Positions 15,414-23,128 of a stretch of DNA of 33,309 bases are shown piece after piece; within the stretch, counting starts at the first letter, position 1, and every line of letters starts with the position of its first letter. The notes beneath the pieces were generated by a model that worked only from the letters and a program-made list of their open reading frames with translations, was not told the DNA's origin and made no database searches. This DNA comes from Aromatoleum toluolicum. GTDB lineage: Bacteria; Pseudomonadota; Gammaproteobacteria; Burkholderiales; Rhodocyclaceae. The position numbers and the translations under genes were made by a program. The DNA lies in assembly GCF_012911005.2 (NCBI RefSeq), contig NZ_WTVS01000060.1, positions 1 through 33,309 of the forward strand, in the 5' to 3' direction.

Positions 15414-17089
15414 CGATAGAGTCTGATGCCACCGGTCGGGATGGGGTCCACGAGACCCGCAAATTCAGTCTCGATTCTTTTCGGCGAGCCGTTGAGGTCG
15501 GCCGGAATCTGCATGAAGAATTTGCCGATTCCTTTCACATCGAGCGCTTGGCAAGACAAGCCGCCAGAGCCGACGAATGCTCGACAGTCCACGATCACAA
15601 TGTTTAGAACGCGACGATGAGGCACGCCGGGCCTGTACATCGGTGGGGGAGCGTCGAAATAGTCACCACTCGTTTGATTGTACGGGGAGGGCTGAGCGGC
15701 GGGCGTGCCGACAGGAAAGCCCGAACCAAGGCTCGACGGGTAGCTGGAGAGCAGATTCCGGCCTCCAGCCGTTGTCGCGTTCCCGCCGTTGTAGATTTTC
15801 GCCCACTCGGCATTGGTCGCATCGAATGGGAGTCCGGCTTTGGGAGGCGAGCTGCCGTCTGCGTGGTATGCACGGGTATATGACCAGAGCGCGCCATACT
15901 GCTCGAACGGTAAAGTCGGCGGTGTCGGCGGAGGATTCGGTGCGTATGGGTTGGGGTTCAAGGACGGTGGTGTTGCGAAGGGCCAGTAGTTCGGCTCGTG
16001 GAGATTCGTCGTGTTGAGCGGGTTCAATTCTTCATTGAGGCTTACGGTTTGTCGGTTTGGCAGGACACTTGCATCGTGCTCCATCCAGTCGCGAGGATGC
16101 CCCGCTGCGCCGGGTGGTGTTGCATTTGCCTTGAAGTGCTTGATATTGCTGTCCGACGGTGCGCTGCCCGGATCGCACGGCGAGCCGCCGCCGAATTCAG
16201 CAAAGCGACTATTCAATGCGCGCTGTATCGGACCGGCTGAAAAACCCGTATTGACGTACACTTTCGTACCCGCGAAATCGTCACCACTGACGACCGCACT
16301 GTTGCCTTGACAAACGAATGGTGCAGTGAAGTTCGCGCTCGAGTGCGAGGGGTCGCAAGCCGCCGGCGGCGCATCGACGGGGTTGATCAGGAAGGGGGTG
16401 CCGTTCGATCCGCCAAGCGGGTTGAGCTGGATGATGTTGTAGCTGACGCCCCGACGGAATCCGAGTTCGATCAGCTCGCTGGATCCGTCCGGGTAGGTGT
16501 ACTTGCGCGTCTTGTTGTCCGGATCGATCGCGCATACACCAATCGGCGTCACGTTCGTTAGGAACTGCCCGGCCACCGAATAGCCCGCCGTTTGCGTAGT
16601 GTTGAAGGCCGCGCCGGCCACCCGCATCAGGTAGGTGTTGAGGGATTGGGTTCCGGTATCAACTTCGAGGAAACTCAGCCCGGAAGCCTGCGCATCGCTC
16701 GTGATACTGGCCGCAGGGACGAAGGTGCAGGTCGGGCTTCGGAGGCTAGGACGGCTCCATGTATTCAGATTGTTGGCATTGGGGCATGATGCAACGCGTA
16801 TATTTGCAATCGTGATGCTGACGGGCTTGGAAAAATCGTACCGGTGCTGCGCCGCGATCGCGATTGCCTTGTTCACGGCAGCGGTTACACCGCTCAGCTT
16901 GTTGTTGAGTTCCTTGGCCCCGGCCAGTGCAGCGGCATCCGAGGCGTTCTGAAGTTCGGATTTCGCAATGTAGAGATGCCCGAGGTCCAGCACCAAGCCC
17001 CCGAAAGCAAACAGCGTCACGGCGGTCAGGCCGGCCATGATGGCGACGACGCCGCGTTGGCGGGATCTGGAAGTGATAACCACGGGCAT
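15410..17089 (-). CDS. tadG: TadG-like pilus assembly protein
   Basis: A 559-residue protein with the N-terminal Tad domain: RQRGVVAIMAGLTAVTLFAF followed by LVLDLGHLYIAKSELQNASD and AAALAGAKELNN, the pattern shared by TadG-type proteins. A single N-terminal membrane helix anchors a large periplasmic region. Unlike the TadE-like neighbours it has no Glu at +5 after the candidate site (RG/VVAIM), so it may remain unprocessed. A von Willebrand A domain, present in many TadG proteins, is not recognisable. A proline-rich stretch (PYAPNPPPTPPTLPF) lies in the second half. The ATG at 17089 is preceded by a very strong ribosome binding site (GGAGGAGAG). Confidence 0.82.
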   Translation of the reverse strand: MPVVITSRSRQRGVVAIMAGLTAVTLFAFGGLVLDLGHLYIAKSELQNASDAAALAGAKELNNKLSGVTAAVNKAIAIAAQHRYDFSKPVSITIANIRVASCPNANNLNTWSRPSLRSPTCTFVPAASITSDAQASGLSFLEVDTGTQSLNTYLMRVAGAAFNTTQTAGYSVAGQFLTNVTPIGVCAIDPDNKTRKYTYPDGSSELIELGFRRGVSYNIIQLNPLGGSNGTPFLINPVDAPPAACDPSHSSANFTAPFVCQGNSAVVSGDDFAGTKVYVNTGFSAGPIQRALNSRFAEFGGGSPCDPGSAPSDSNIKHFKANATPPGAAGHPRDWMEHDASVLPNRQTVSLNEELNPLNTTNLHEPNYWPFATPPSLNPNPYAPNPPPTPPTLPFEQYGALWSYTRAYHADGSSPPKAGLPFDATNAEWAKIYNGGNATTAGGRNLLSSYPSSLGSGFPVGTPAAQPSPYNQTSGDYFDAPPPMYRPGVPHRRVLNIVIVDCRAFVGSGGLSCQALDVKGIGKFFMQIPADLNGSPKRIETEFAGLVDPIPTGGIRLYR

Positions 17090-17114
17090 TTTCGCTCTCC
17101 TCCCTGCTACGCCC

Positions 17115-17393
17115 TTATTGCCCCGAACCGCCGACGCCGATCGTGAAGACGCCCGTCTGCGGTTGCGGTTGCGTGAAGCTCTTGGCGTATTCGCTCATCG
17201 CCCCCTGGGCGGCCTTGCCATCCATTCCGGACACGGTCGATGGGTTGAGCGAGCCTTCCGGGGCGATCATCTGCTGTGCTGCGAGGGTTCTTGCCGCTTC
17301 GCCAAACTGCGCGTCCCAGTGAGGCGAGGTGGCGACGCAGCCGGTCTGGGCCAAGGCCGCGAGGGCGCTTCCAACAATCCAGATATTGCGCAT
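17115..17393 (-). CDS. Small lipoprotein of the Tad locus (CpaD/TadX-tail-like)
   Basis: A 92-residue lipoprotein starting MRNIWIVGSALAALAQTGCV, with a clear lipobox and lipidated cysteine at C19. After it come SPHWDAQFGEAARTLAAQQM and VSGMDGKAAQGAMSEYAKSF. The pattern PHWDxxFG...GxDGxAAxxAxxxYxxxF recalls the tail of CpaD-type or other small Tad outer-membrane lipoproteins, so it may help the secretin RcpA insert or stay stable. The ATG at 17393 is chosen over an in-frame GTG at 17408 because GAGGAGG lies seven bases upstream. It lies eleven bases after the secretin stop. The family link is from memory and is moderate at best. Confidence 0.7.
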   Translation of the reverse strand: MRNIWIVGSALAALAQTGCVATSPHWDAQFGEAARTLAAQQMIAPEGSLNPSTVSGMDGKAAQGAMSEYAKSFTQPQPQTGVFTIGVGGSGQ

Positions 17394-17404
17394 GATCGGC
17401 CTCC

Positions 17405-19135
17405 TCACTTGGGTTCGAATCCGCCGGCGGCGGGGGCTGTTTCGGCGGCCGCGGGCATCGCGCTTTGCTCCAGCGCGGGAGCTGCGCCGCCTTCCAGCTT
17501 GCCGCCCCAGATCACGGCGGCGCGATTCGGCTCGACGTAGTTGTCGGTCGGTAGCGCGTAGTTGGGCGGCAGCGGCTTGACGAGCCGTGGCGTGATGACG
17601 AACACGAGTTCGGATTTGTCGGTCTGGAACTCGGTGCTGCGGAACAGTGCGCCAATGATCGGGAGCTCGCCGAGGACAGGGAAGGCGCGGATGTTCGTTG
17701 TCGCGTTGTTCTTGATCAGGCCGCCGATCGCAAAGCTTTGTCCGTCTTGGAGTTGGACCGTCGTGAAGGCCCGGCGCGTCGTGAAGGCCGGCAGGATCGC
17801 GAGACCGTTGACCCCAGGAGCGGTCAAGCCCACGCCTTCGCGGTTGAGTTCCGAGACCTCGGGGCGCACGGCGAGGTTTATGCGACCGCCATCGAGCACC
17901 GTCGGAGTGAACTTCACCGAGACGCCGAACTCCTTCTCTTCCAGCGTGATCGTCTGGCCGCCGCTGTTGTTGCTCTGCGCGACGGGAATGAAAATCTTGC
18001 CGCCGGCGAGGAAGCTGCCCTCTTGCCCGCTGATGGCCATCACCGTCGGCTCCGCAAGGATCTTCACCAGGCCATCGGTCTTCTGCATGTCGAGGCCGAG
18101 GTTCGTGACGCCTTCAGCGGGCACGGTACCGAAGGTGGTTGTGAACTTCGGGACGAGTTGTCCGCCGATCTGGGTCAATTCCTGCGTCACGTTGCCGCCG
18201 GCTGCAATATCGCCCGGAATCGTGCCGCCGACCACTGCGCCTACGGAACTGAGTGGCGTACCGTTCGGACCGACACGGGAGATCTGCCCGAGCCGGCCGG
18301 AGTTGCCGCCGAATATCCCGGACAGGAAGCGCATCACGGAGCCATCGACATAGGCACGCGAGAAGTCGATACCGAAGCGGTCGAGTACTGCCTTCGATAC
18401 CTCGGCGACTTTCACTTCCAGCATCACCTGTTGCGGGGCACCGACCTGGAGCATGTTGAGTACGCGCAGATTTCGCCCGGCCTGCCCTCCGCCATCCCGA
18501 ACGTATGCAGATGCGATCTCCACGGCGCGGTCGACCTTGGTCGCATCGGAAACGGTGCCGGTGAGCACAAGAGAGTCATACGCGGAACTGACCTTGATGC
18601 CCGTTTCATTGGGCAGCAAGGTGGCGAACGCGCTTTGCACCGATGTCACGTCCATCCCGACCGTTACGTCCAGGGCCGTGCAGCCCCCTGCGCGGTCAAC
18701 AAGGACGATATTCGTTGCGCCGACGCTCTTACCGAGCAGGTAGATCTCGTTCGGGCTCAGCAGCAGCACATCGACCTGGGCGACACCGGGACGTCCGTCG
18801 CCCTGGCTCATCTGCTGGGCGCCACCCTTGTCGTCCTTGGGCGCTTCGGCGCTGGGGCGGGCTGCCTGCGCGTTCTCGGGGTTGCCGAGCAGGATGCGCG
18901 TCACCGGCGTCTGCGGGCGAATCACCGAGGACTTGCCGACGGGGATGGTAACCATCGGCGCAATCTCAACCCGCCCACATGGGGAACCGGCAGTGGCGGA
19001 GACAGCGACCGGTTTTCTGGCCGGTGGCGCGCTGGTGACCGCAGCTTGCACGGCGTTTGAAGCCAGCAATGCGGCAATGGCAGACATGCCATACGCGGCG
19101 AGCCGGCGACTGCGTTTGTTCTTATTCGTGGTCAT
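17405..19135 (-). CDS. rcpA: Tad pilus outer-membrane secretin RcpA/CpaC
   Basis: A 576-residue secretin through which Flp pili leave the cell. The N-terminal signal peptide is MTTNKNKRSRRLAAYGMSAI... ending near AVQAA. The N-terminal pilus-secretin domain (VTIPVGKSSVIRPQTPVTRI; YLLGKSVGATNIVLVDRAGG) is followed by a BON-like repeat (GIKVSSAYDSLVLTGTVSDA). The secretin core includes QQVMLEVKVAEVSKAVLDRF, VKILAEPTVMAISGQEGSFL, AGGKIFIPV and SFAIGGLIKNNATTNIRAFP, ending ELVFVITPRLVKPL. A Gly/Gln-rich insertion lies around residues 100-120. The ATG at 19135 is preferred to an upstream in-frame start at 19180 because it begins a proper signal peptide and has GAGG six bases before it. Confidence 0.94.
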   Translation of the reverse strand: MTTNKNKRSRRLAAYGMSAIAALLASNAVQAAVTSAPPARKPVAVSATAGSPCGRVEIAPMVTIPVGKSSVIRPQTPVTRILLGNPENAQAARPSAEAPKDDKGGAQQMSQGDGRPGVAQVDVLLLSPNEIYLLGKSVGATNIVLVDRAGGCTALDVTVGMDVTSVQSAFATLLPNETGIKVSSAYDSLVLTGTVSDATKVDRAVEIASAYVRDGGGQAGRNLRVLNMLQVGAPQQVMLEVKVAEVSKAVLDRFGIDFSRAYVDGSVMRFLSGIFGGNSGRLGQISRVGPNGTPLSSVGAVVGGTIPGDIAAGGNVTQELTQIGGQLVPKFTTTFGTVPAEGVTNLGLDMQKTDGLVKILAEPTVMAISGQEGSFLAGGKIFIPVAQSNNSGGQTITLEEKEFGVSVKFTPTVLDGGRINLAVRPEVSELNREGVGLTAPGVNGLAILPAFTTRRAFTTVQLQDGQSFAIGGLIKNNATTNIRAFPVLGELPIIGALFRSTEFQTDKSELVFVITPRLVKPLPPNYALPTDNYVEPNRAAVIWGGKLEGGAAPALEQSAMPAAAETAPAAGGFEPK

Positions 19136-19170
19136 GATGTCCTCATGCGTCCATGCGGGTTTGGATTGGG

Positions 19171-20025
19171 CTAGAAGCATTCGTTGACCTTATTGACGCC
19201 ACGGATGACCTCGACGCACACGCTGGTGCGGGGGGGCTCGGGGGCAGGGCGCGGTTTCGCGGCCACGCGACGCGGCGCGGCGGCCTTGACCGGGGCGGCG
19301 GGTGTGGGCGGCACTTCGACCGAGGTGCGCAGCAGCATCGCCTTCGTGATGCCGGCGGTGTCCGTGGGATGGGAGTCGACCTGGTTGCGCAGCACCAGGG
19401 ACAGGTTGCCGACGCTGCGTGCGAGATCCAGGCGTTCGGCTTGTTCGGGCGTGACTTCGAGCGTGACCGCATTGACGACCTTGGGTTTGGTCTCGTCGCG
19501 GTTGGCTTCCTGCGCGATCGCCAGCACGAGGATGCGTTCAAGGACGATCTTGGAGATCATCTGGTCCTCGTTGTTGCGGTTTGCGCCGGTGTTCTCGGTG
19601 TTGACCAGGATGTCGACATAGTTTCCCGGCAGTGCGAAGCCCGCCACACCAACCACGTCATTGACGCGCACGGTGATCGCGCGTTTGCCTTCCGGCACCA
19701 CCGCGGACAGACCACCCTTCGTGCCGTCCGGTGCGAGGCGCGATTCGAGGATCGGCTCACCGGGCTGGATGCCGGTGATCGCGACGCGACCGTCGAGTTT
19801 TGCGACGTCGTTGAAGGCACCGTTCGGGACGCTGCCCGATGGCCATTCGACCATACGAACGGCATCCGGTGTGATGCGGCCGCCCAGCTGCAACTCGACC
19901 GCGGCTACCGCGATGCGGTTTTCGGCGGGATTAGCCTTGGACTGCAGCCACCGCGTTCCGAGCACCACGGCGGCGAGACCCGCGAGCATTGCTACGAAGA
20001 GAAAGACGAGACCTTTGGTCTTCAT
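19171..20025 (-). CDS. cpaB: Tad pilus assembly protein CpaB/RcpC
   Basis: A 284-residue periplasmic protein with one N-terminal membrane helix (MKTKGLVFLFVAMLAGLAAV). A SAF-type domain lies at about residues 38-100: VAAVELQLGGRITPDAVRMV and GRVAITGIQPGEPILESRL. The following region (KRAITVRVNDVVGVAGFALP, GNYVDILV) is the conserved CpaB core. The C-terminus is Pro/Ala/Arg-rich and ends with a cysteine-bearing segment (SVCVEVIRGVNKVNECF) that may form a disulfide. CpaB/RcpC associates with the secretin and is thought to contact the peptidoglycan. The 130 bases between this start and the preceding ATPase gene hold no gene. Confidence 0.92.
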   Translation of the reverse strand: MKTKGLVFLFVAMLAGLAAVVLGTRWLQSKANPAENRIAVAAVELQLGGRITPDAVRMVEWPSGSVPNGAFNDVAKLDGRVAITGIQPGEPILESRLAPDGTKGGLSAVVPEGKRAITVRVNDVVGVAGFALPGNYVDILVNTENTGANRNNEDQMISKIVLERILVLAIAQEANRDETKPKVVNAVTLEVTPEQAERLDLARSVGNLSLVLRNQVDSHPTDTAGITKAMLLRTSVEVPPTPAAPVKAAAPRRVAAKPRPAPEPPRTSVCVEVIRGVNKVNECF

Positions 20026-20155
20026 GTGAATCCCCTTGTTTCCGGACCGTCGGCGATCAGGCCCAGGTCCTGCAAATGCCCGCCTCAGCAGGCGCTTCGG
20101 TACGGTGCCGAGGTCGCGAGTACGCGCCTTCGGCTCCTCCCCTCAAGACGCGCCC

Positions 20156-21460
20156 CTAGCGGGACGCGAAGTAGTTGTGCCACGCCCAGTGCAACACTTC
20201 CGGCGTCAGCCTTGCCGGTTCGCCGCGGTAGCGGGCCAGATCGGCAATCTGGTTGATGATGTCGCGCGGGTAGCACGCCAGCAGCGGCTGGCCATGAACC
20301 TTGTGATACTCGTTCAGCAGCGTCTGGAAGGCTGTTTCATCAAAGGGTACGCCGCGCTCGTCGCAGACACGCGTGAATATGTTCCTGTATTCGTCCTCAT
20401 TCATCGGCCCGATGTGGATCTTGTAACCGAGTCGGCGCAGGAAGGCGGGGTCCGCAACCTCCGACGGCATCAGGTTGGTCGAGAAGACCAGCACCACGTC
20501 GAAGGGCAGAGTGAATTTCGTGCCGCTGTGCAGCGCGAGGTAGTCGTGATGCCGGTCCATCGGCACGATCCAGCGGTTCATGATCTGTTCGGGCTTCACG
20601 AGCTGGCGGCCGAGGTCGTCGACGACGAACAGGCCGTTGTTGGCCTTCACGTGCGGCGGGGCCTGGTAGAAGCCGGTGCTCGCGTCGTAATCGAGGTCAA
20701 GCATACGCATCGTCAGCTCGCCACCGGTGATCGCTACCGGGCGCTTGCAGCGGACCCAGCGCAGGTCGGGGCGCTGGAGGTTGTCCAGCCCGGCGGGGCG
20801 GTGATTATCCTCGACGGCGGTATGAATCAACGGATCGAAGACTTGGATGATTTCACCGTCGACGACGATCGCATGCGGAACGGCGATGTCCCCTTCCAGC
20901 AGGAGCGAGAGGCGCTCGGCCAGATAGGTCTTGCCTGCCCCGGCCGGGCCGTAGAGGAACATCGCGCGCCCCGAGCCCATCGCGGCGCCGAGCTGGTCGC
21001 GAACCTCCGGGTTGATGATCAGGCCGCGGAAGGCTTCATTGACGTCTTCCTTCGTGACGCGCATCTTCGTCACGGACTGACGTGCCACCTGGGCGACGTA
21101 GTCGGCGAGGCTCACCGGAGCCGCTCCGGCGTACTTGCAGCGGCCGAGGTATTCGGTCGCGCGGGCGCGTCCGGCATCGGTCAATTCGTACAGGATGTCC
21201 CCGTCCGTTTCGCCCCGCCGCACGACCTCGCAGATCCGCTCCGCGCGCATGAAGGCGAGCAACTGTTCGAGCACGATTGCCGGCAGGTGCAACTGATGGG
21301 AGATTTCCGTGAGGCGCATCTGGCCGCGCACGAACAGCAGCTTGGCCGTGAGTTCCACGAGGAATAGCAGTGGCAGGTCGGTTTCCTCAAGCGTGCGCGG
21401 TGCGCGAGGATAGGCCGTGGCGTCTATGGGAATGACGCGGGCGCTGGACGGTGCGTTCAT
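20156..21460 (-). CDS. AAA+ ATPase with N-terminal winged-helix-like region, embedded in the Tad locus
   Basis: A 434-residue ATPase unlike TadA. The N-terminal ~110 residues look like a winged helix: LLFVRGQMRLTEISHQLHLP, LEQLLAFMRAERICEVVRRG, then DILYELTDAGRARATEYL. A helical linker is followed by an AAA+ module with Walker A FLYGPAGAGKTYLAERLSLL (K177), Walker B GLFVVDDLGRQ (D281, D282), a sensor-1-like VVLVFSTNLMPSEV and an arginine-bearing FLRRLGYKIHIGPM. The C-terminal lid ends in EVLHWAWHNYFASR. Start at 21460 has GGAG seven bases upstream; the open frame upstream of it has low-complexity shadow character. It sits between the prepilin peptidase and cpaB. It is not one of the classic Tad components and its task is unknown; a remodelling or regulatory role is possible. 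Confidence 0.85.
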   Translation of the reverse strand: MNAPSSARVIPIDATAYPRAPRTLEETDLPLLFLVELTAKLLFVRGQMRLTEISHQLHLPAIVLEQLLAFMRAERICEVVRRGETDGDILYELTDAGRARATEYLGRCKYAGAAPVSLADYVAQVARQSVTKMRVTKEDVNEAFRGLIINPEVRDQLGAAMGSGRAMFLYGPAGAGKTYLAERLSLLLEGDIAVPHAIVVDGEIIQVFDPLIHTAVEDNHRPAGLDNLQRPDLRWVRCKRPVAITGGELTMRMLDLDYDASTGFYQAPPHVKANNGLFVVDDLGRQLVKPEQIMNRWIVPMDRHHDYLALHSGTKFTLPFDVVLVFSTNLMPSEVADPAFLRRLGYKIHIGPMNEDEYRNIFTRVCDERGVPFDETAFQTLLNEYHKVHGQPLLACYPRDIINQIADLARYRGEPARLTPEVLHWAWHNYFASR

Positions 21461-21483
21461 GGCGGTGCTCCGTGAAGGTCGAT

Positions 21484-22044
21484 TCAGCTGAGTGCCCAGC
21501 CTCCAGAGCGGACGAGGATGAGCTGAAGAAGAGTGCCCGCAGCGATCGCGACCGCGTAGGGCATGCGGCCGGCGGTCTGCTGCAGCGGTTCGAATCTGGG
21601 GCTCGTGCCGCCGGCCGCGCTGATTGCGCTGGTCGTCAGCATGTAGCGCAGGTTGAGGATTAGCTGGCGAAACGCGCGTTGCCACAGCGCCATGACGATG
21701 GCGAGAACGCCGCCCGCGGCGAAGGTCAGCACGGCGACGCCGAGCGTCTGCAGGGGCCCGAGGAAGGCGCCGACCATCATCATCAGCTTCACGTCCCCTG
21801 CCCCCATTGCCCGCAGCAGGTAGAGCGGAAGCATGACTAGGAGTCCGGCAGCAATGCCCCCGAGAGATGGACCGATGCCTATGGCGCTGCTATCGACATG
21901 AAGGGGGCCGTGTCCCGCCGGAATCGCGAACTGGAGAAGCACACCCAGGGCAATCCCAGAGGCAACCAGTCGATTGGGAATTTTTCGGCTGATGAGATCA
22001 GACGAGACAGCGAGCGCAAGCAAGCAGAGGAGGAGGTAGGCCAT
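21484..22044 (-). CDS. cpaA: Prepilin peptidase (CpaA/TadV)
   Basis: A 186-residue membrane aspartyl protease that trims Flp pilins and pseudopilins after glycine. The two catalytic aspartates are D16 in SSDLISRKIPN and D84 in GAGDVKLM, both in the usual context. About six membrane helices are visible. Length fits the short A24-type peptidases without a methyltransferase domain. It is the first gene after the two pilin genes, separated by a 103-base gap that contains a stem-loop, and ends 23 bases before the AAA+ ATPase start. Confidence 0.93.
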   Translation of the reverse strand: MAYLLLCLLALAVSSDLISRKIPNRLVASGIALGVLLQFAIPAGHGPLHVDSSAIGIGPSLGGIAAGLLVMLPLYLLRAMGAGDVKLMMMVGAFLGPLQTLGVAVLTFAAGGVLAIVMALWQRAFRQLILNLRYMLTTSAISAAGGTSPRFEPLQQTAGRMPYAVAIAAGTLLQLILVRSGGWALS

Positions 22045-22087
22045 GACCGTTTTTCGTCGCTTGCTGGAAACTTGAGTGCTGCGGCGA

Positions 22088-22122
22088 GGGAAAGCGCCCG
22101 GATCTTCCCGTGGCGCTCTCCC
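22088..22122. promoter_or_regulatory. Stem-loop between the pilin genes and the assembly genes
   Basis: In the gap between the second pilin and cpaA, an 11-bp stem with one mismatch pairs GGGAAAGCGCC (22088-22098) with GGCGCTCTCCC (22112-22122) around a 13-base loop. No U-run follows, so it may be a partial terminator or a 3'-end stabiliser that lets pilin mRNA exceed that of the assembly genes. Structure is seen; role is inferred. Confidence 0.45.
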
Positions 22123-22147
22123 CCGATCCCACTATTCGCCTTTCCAG

Positions 22148-22327
22148 TTACCCGGCCGCCGGGACCGTAAGCTTTCCTCCGATGTAGTTGAAAATCGCAT
22201 CGAGTTGTACGCCGACCAAGGTGGCGCCTGCAATAATCATGATCGCGATCAGCGACGCGATCAGGCCATACTCGATCGCGGTCACGCCTTCCTCGTCCTG
22301 AACGAATTGCTTAATCATTTCCAGCAT
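22148..22327 (-). CDS. flp2: Flp pilin, second copy
   Basis: A 59-residue Flp/Fap pilin. The leader MLEMIKQFVQDEEG is cut after G14, and the mature part starts VTAIEYGLIASLIAIMIIAG with Glu at +5 and Tyr at +6, the Flp signature, followed by a short tail IFNYIGGKLTVPAAG. The ATG at 22327 has AAGGAG six bases before it; the earlier ATG at 22333 would sit directly against that site. It lies 115 bases after the first pilin, with a hairpin in between, and shares only the core motif with it. Confidence 0.92.
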   Translation of the reverse strand: MLEMIKQFVQDEEGVTAIEYGLIASLIAIMIIAGATLVGVQLDAIFNYIGGKLTVPAAG

Positions 22328-22356
22328 GGTCATCTCCTTCGTCAAGAAACGCCGGA

Positions 22357-22384
22357 CCTCCCGGCAAATCACCGGAGCGGGAGG
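22357..22384. promoter_or_regulatory. Stem-loop between the two Flp pilin genes
   Basis: CCTCCCG (22357-22363) and CGGGAGG (22378-22384) form a perfect 7-bp stem with a 14-base loop in the 115-base gap between the pilin genes. It may stabilise the first pilin mRNA or reduce read-through. Confidence 0.45.
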
Positions 22385-22442
22385 CCCGTTCCGGAAAAGC
22401 GCTGCGAGTCGTGTTCCTTCCCGCAGTTGAACCAAATAACAC

Positions 22443-22634
22443 CTAGGGCGCTGCGTTCGAAACCTTGGCGGCGATATCCTCATACAGGGTTCCAATGGCA
22501 TCGCCGAGCAATCCGACCGCAACGACGATCGCGCCGAAAATCAGGGCTGCGAGCAGCGCGTATTCGATCGCTGTCACTCCGTCCTGATCGGACCAGAGCG
22601 CGCTCAGTGCTTCCTTTATTTGCGCGGTTTTCAT
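22443..22634 (-). CDS. flp1: Flp pilin, first copy (first gene of the Tad locus)
   Basis: A 63-residue Flp pilin. Leader MKTAQIKEALSALWSDQDG is cleaved after G19, giving VTAIEYALLAALIFGAIVVA and the tail LGDAIGTLYEDIAAKVSNAAP. Glu at +5 and Tyr at +6 are conserved. The start ATG at 22634 has GGAG seven bases upstream; the in-frame extension to 22748 has no pilin character. As the first gene of the fifteen-gene run it is likely the major pilin and the site of the main promoter, which must lie in 22635-22840. Confidence 0.92.
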   Translation of the reverse strand: MKTAQIKEALSALWSDQDGVTAIEYALLAALIFGAIVVAVGLLGDAIGTLYEDIAAKVSNAAP

Positions 22635-22839
22635 CGCGTCGCTCCGTCCCCTCTCTGTTGACTGCAGATTAGGGGTTAGGCGCTCTTCTGGCATCGGCGT
22701 TTGGGCCCAATTCACATAGGTAGATGCGCCGGGGCGCATGCAGGACAACTGTCATGAGTGGGCTTTGTTCGTGTGTGCAGCCGCGTCGATCGCGCATGGG
22801 TGGATGCGATACAGCACGGTCTGAGCAAGGTCCGCGGCG
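22635..22839 (-). promoter_or_regulatory. Leader/promoter region of the Tad locus with a 16-bp inverted repeat
   Basis: No gene is seen between flp1 and the IS debris. The notable element is ATGCGCC-GG-GGCGCAT (22724-22739), a perfect inverted repeat about 90 bases before the flp1 start. I could not recognise a convincing sigma-54 site (GG-N10-GC spacing) or a clear -35/-10 pair, so the promoter is placed here only by position. Confidence 0.35.
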
Positions 22840-22884
22840 GTGCCGGAAAACTGGACAGTTGGCTAAGCTAAGGCCGAGCTGCCT

Positions 22885-22917
22885 ACGAATTTCGTCTTCC
22901 GACGTAGTCGTCGTGCG
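22885..22917 (+). repeat. 33-nt direct repeat, copy 1
   Basis: This begins ACGAATTTCGTCTTCC and continues to a TAGTCGTCGT core. It matches 25822-25854 at 30 of 33 positions in the same orientation, and weaker similarity extends a few bases to the left (GAGCTGCC against GAACTGCGC). It lies 27 bases before the orfA relic start, so it is part of the IS leader. Confidence 0.85.
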
Positions 22918-22943
22918 ATCGACGCAACGACAGGAAGAACGAC

Positions 22944-23128
22944 GTGAGACGCATCCCGAAGCAGGAGTACACGGCCGAGTTCAAGGAACAGGCTGTCAAC
23001 CGAGCCGGCGAGGTCGGCAGCATCGGCCCCGCCAAGCTATCCCGGTTGCGCGCCCAGGTCCCGCGACTCGAGATGGAACTGGAGATCACAAAAAAGCGGC
23101 AGCATATTTCGCGAAGGAGCTGCTGTGA
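22944..23128 (+). pseudogene. IS3-family orfA relic
   Basis: From a GTG, the frame reads MRRIPKQEYTAEFKEQAVNR, the helix-turn-helix start of an IS3 orfA, then jumps after GSIG to LSRLRAQVPRLEMELEITKK, the leucine-zipper tail, without the normal middle. The usual ending KKAAAYFAKELL is present, but in the neighbouring frame (stop TGA at 23126-23128). So orfA has lost a middle segment and its frame. The in-frame heptamer A AAA AAG of programmed frameshifting is still visible near 23090. Confidence 0.72.

Noticed and set aside
17738-19060. A 440-residue plus-strand frame opposite the secretin
   Set aside because: No domain pattern; the minus strand encodes a full RcpA/CpaC secretin.
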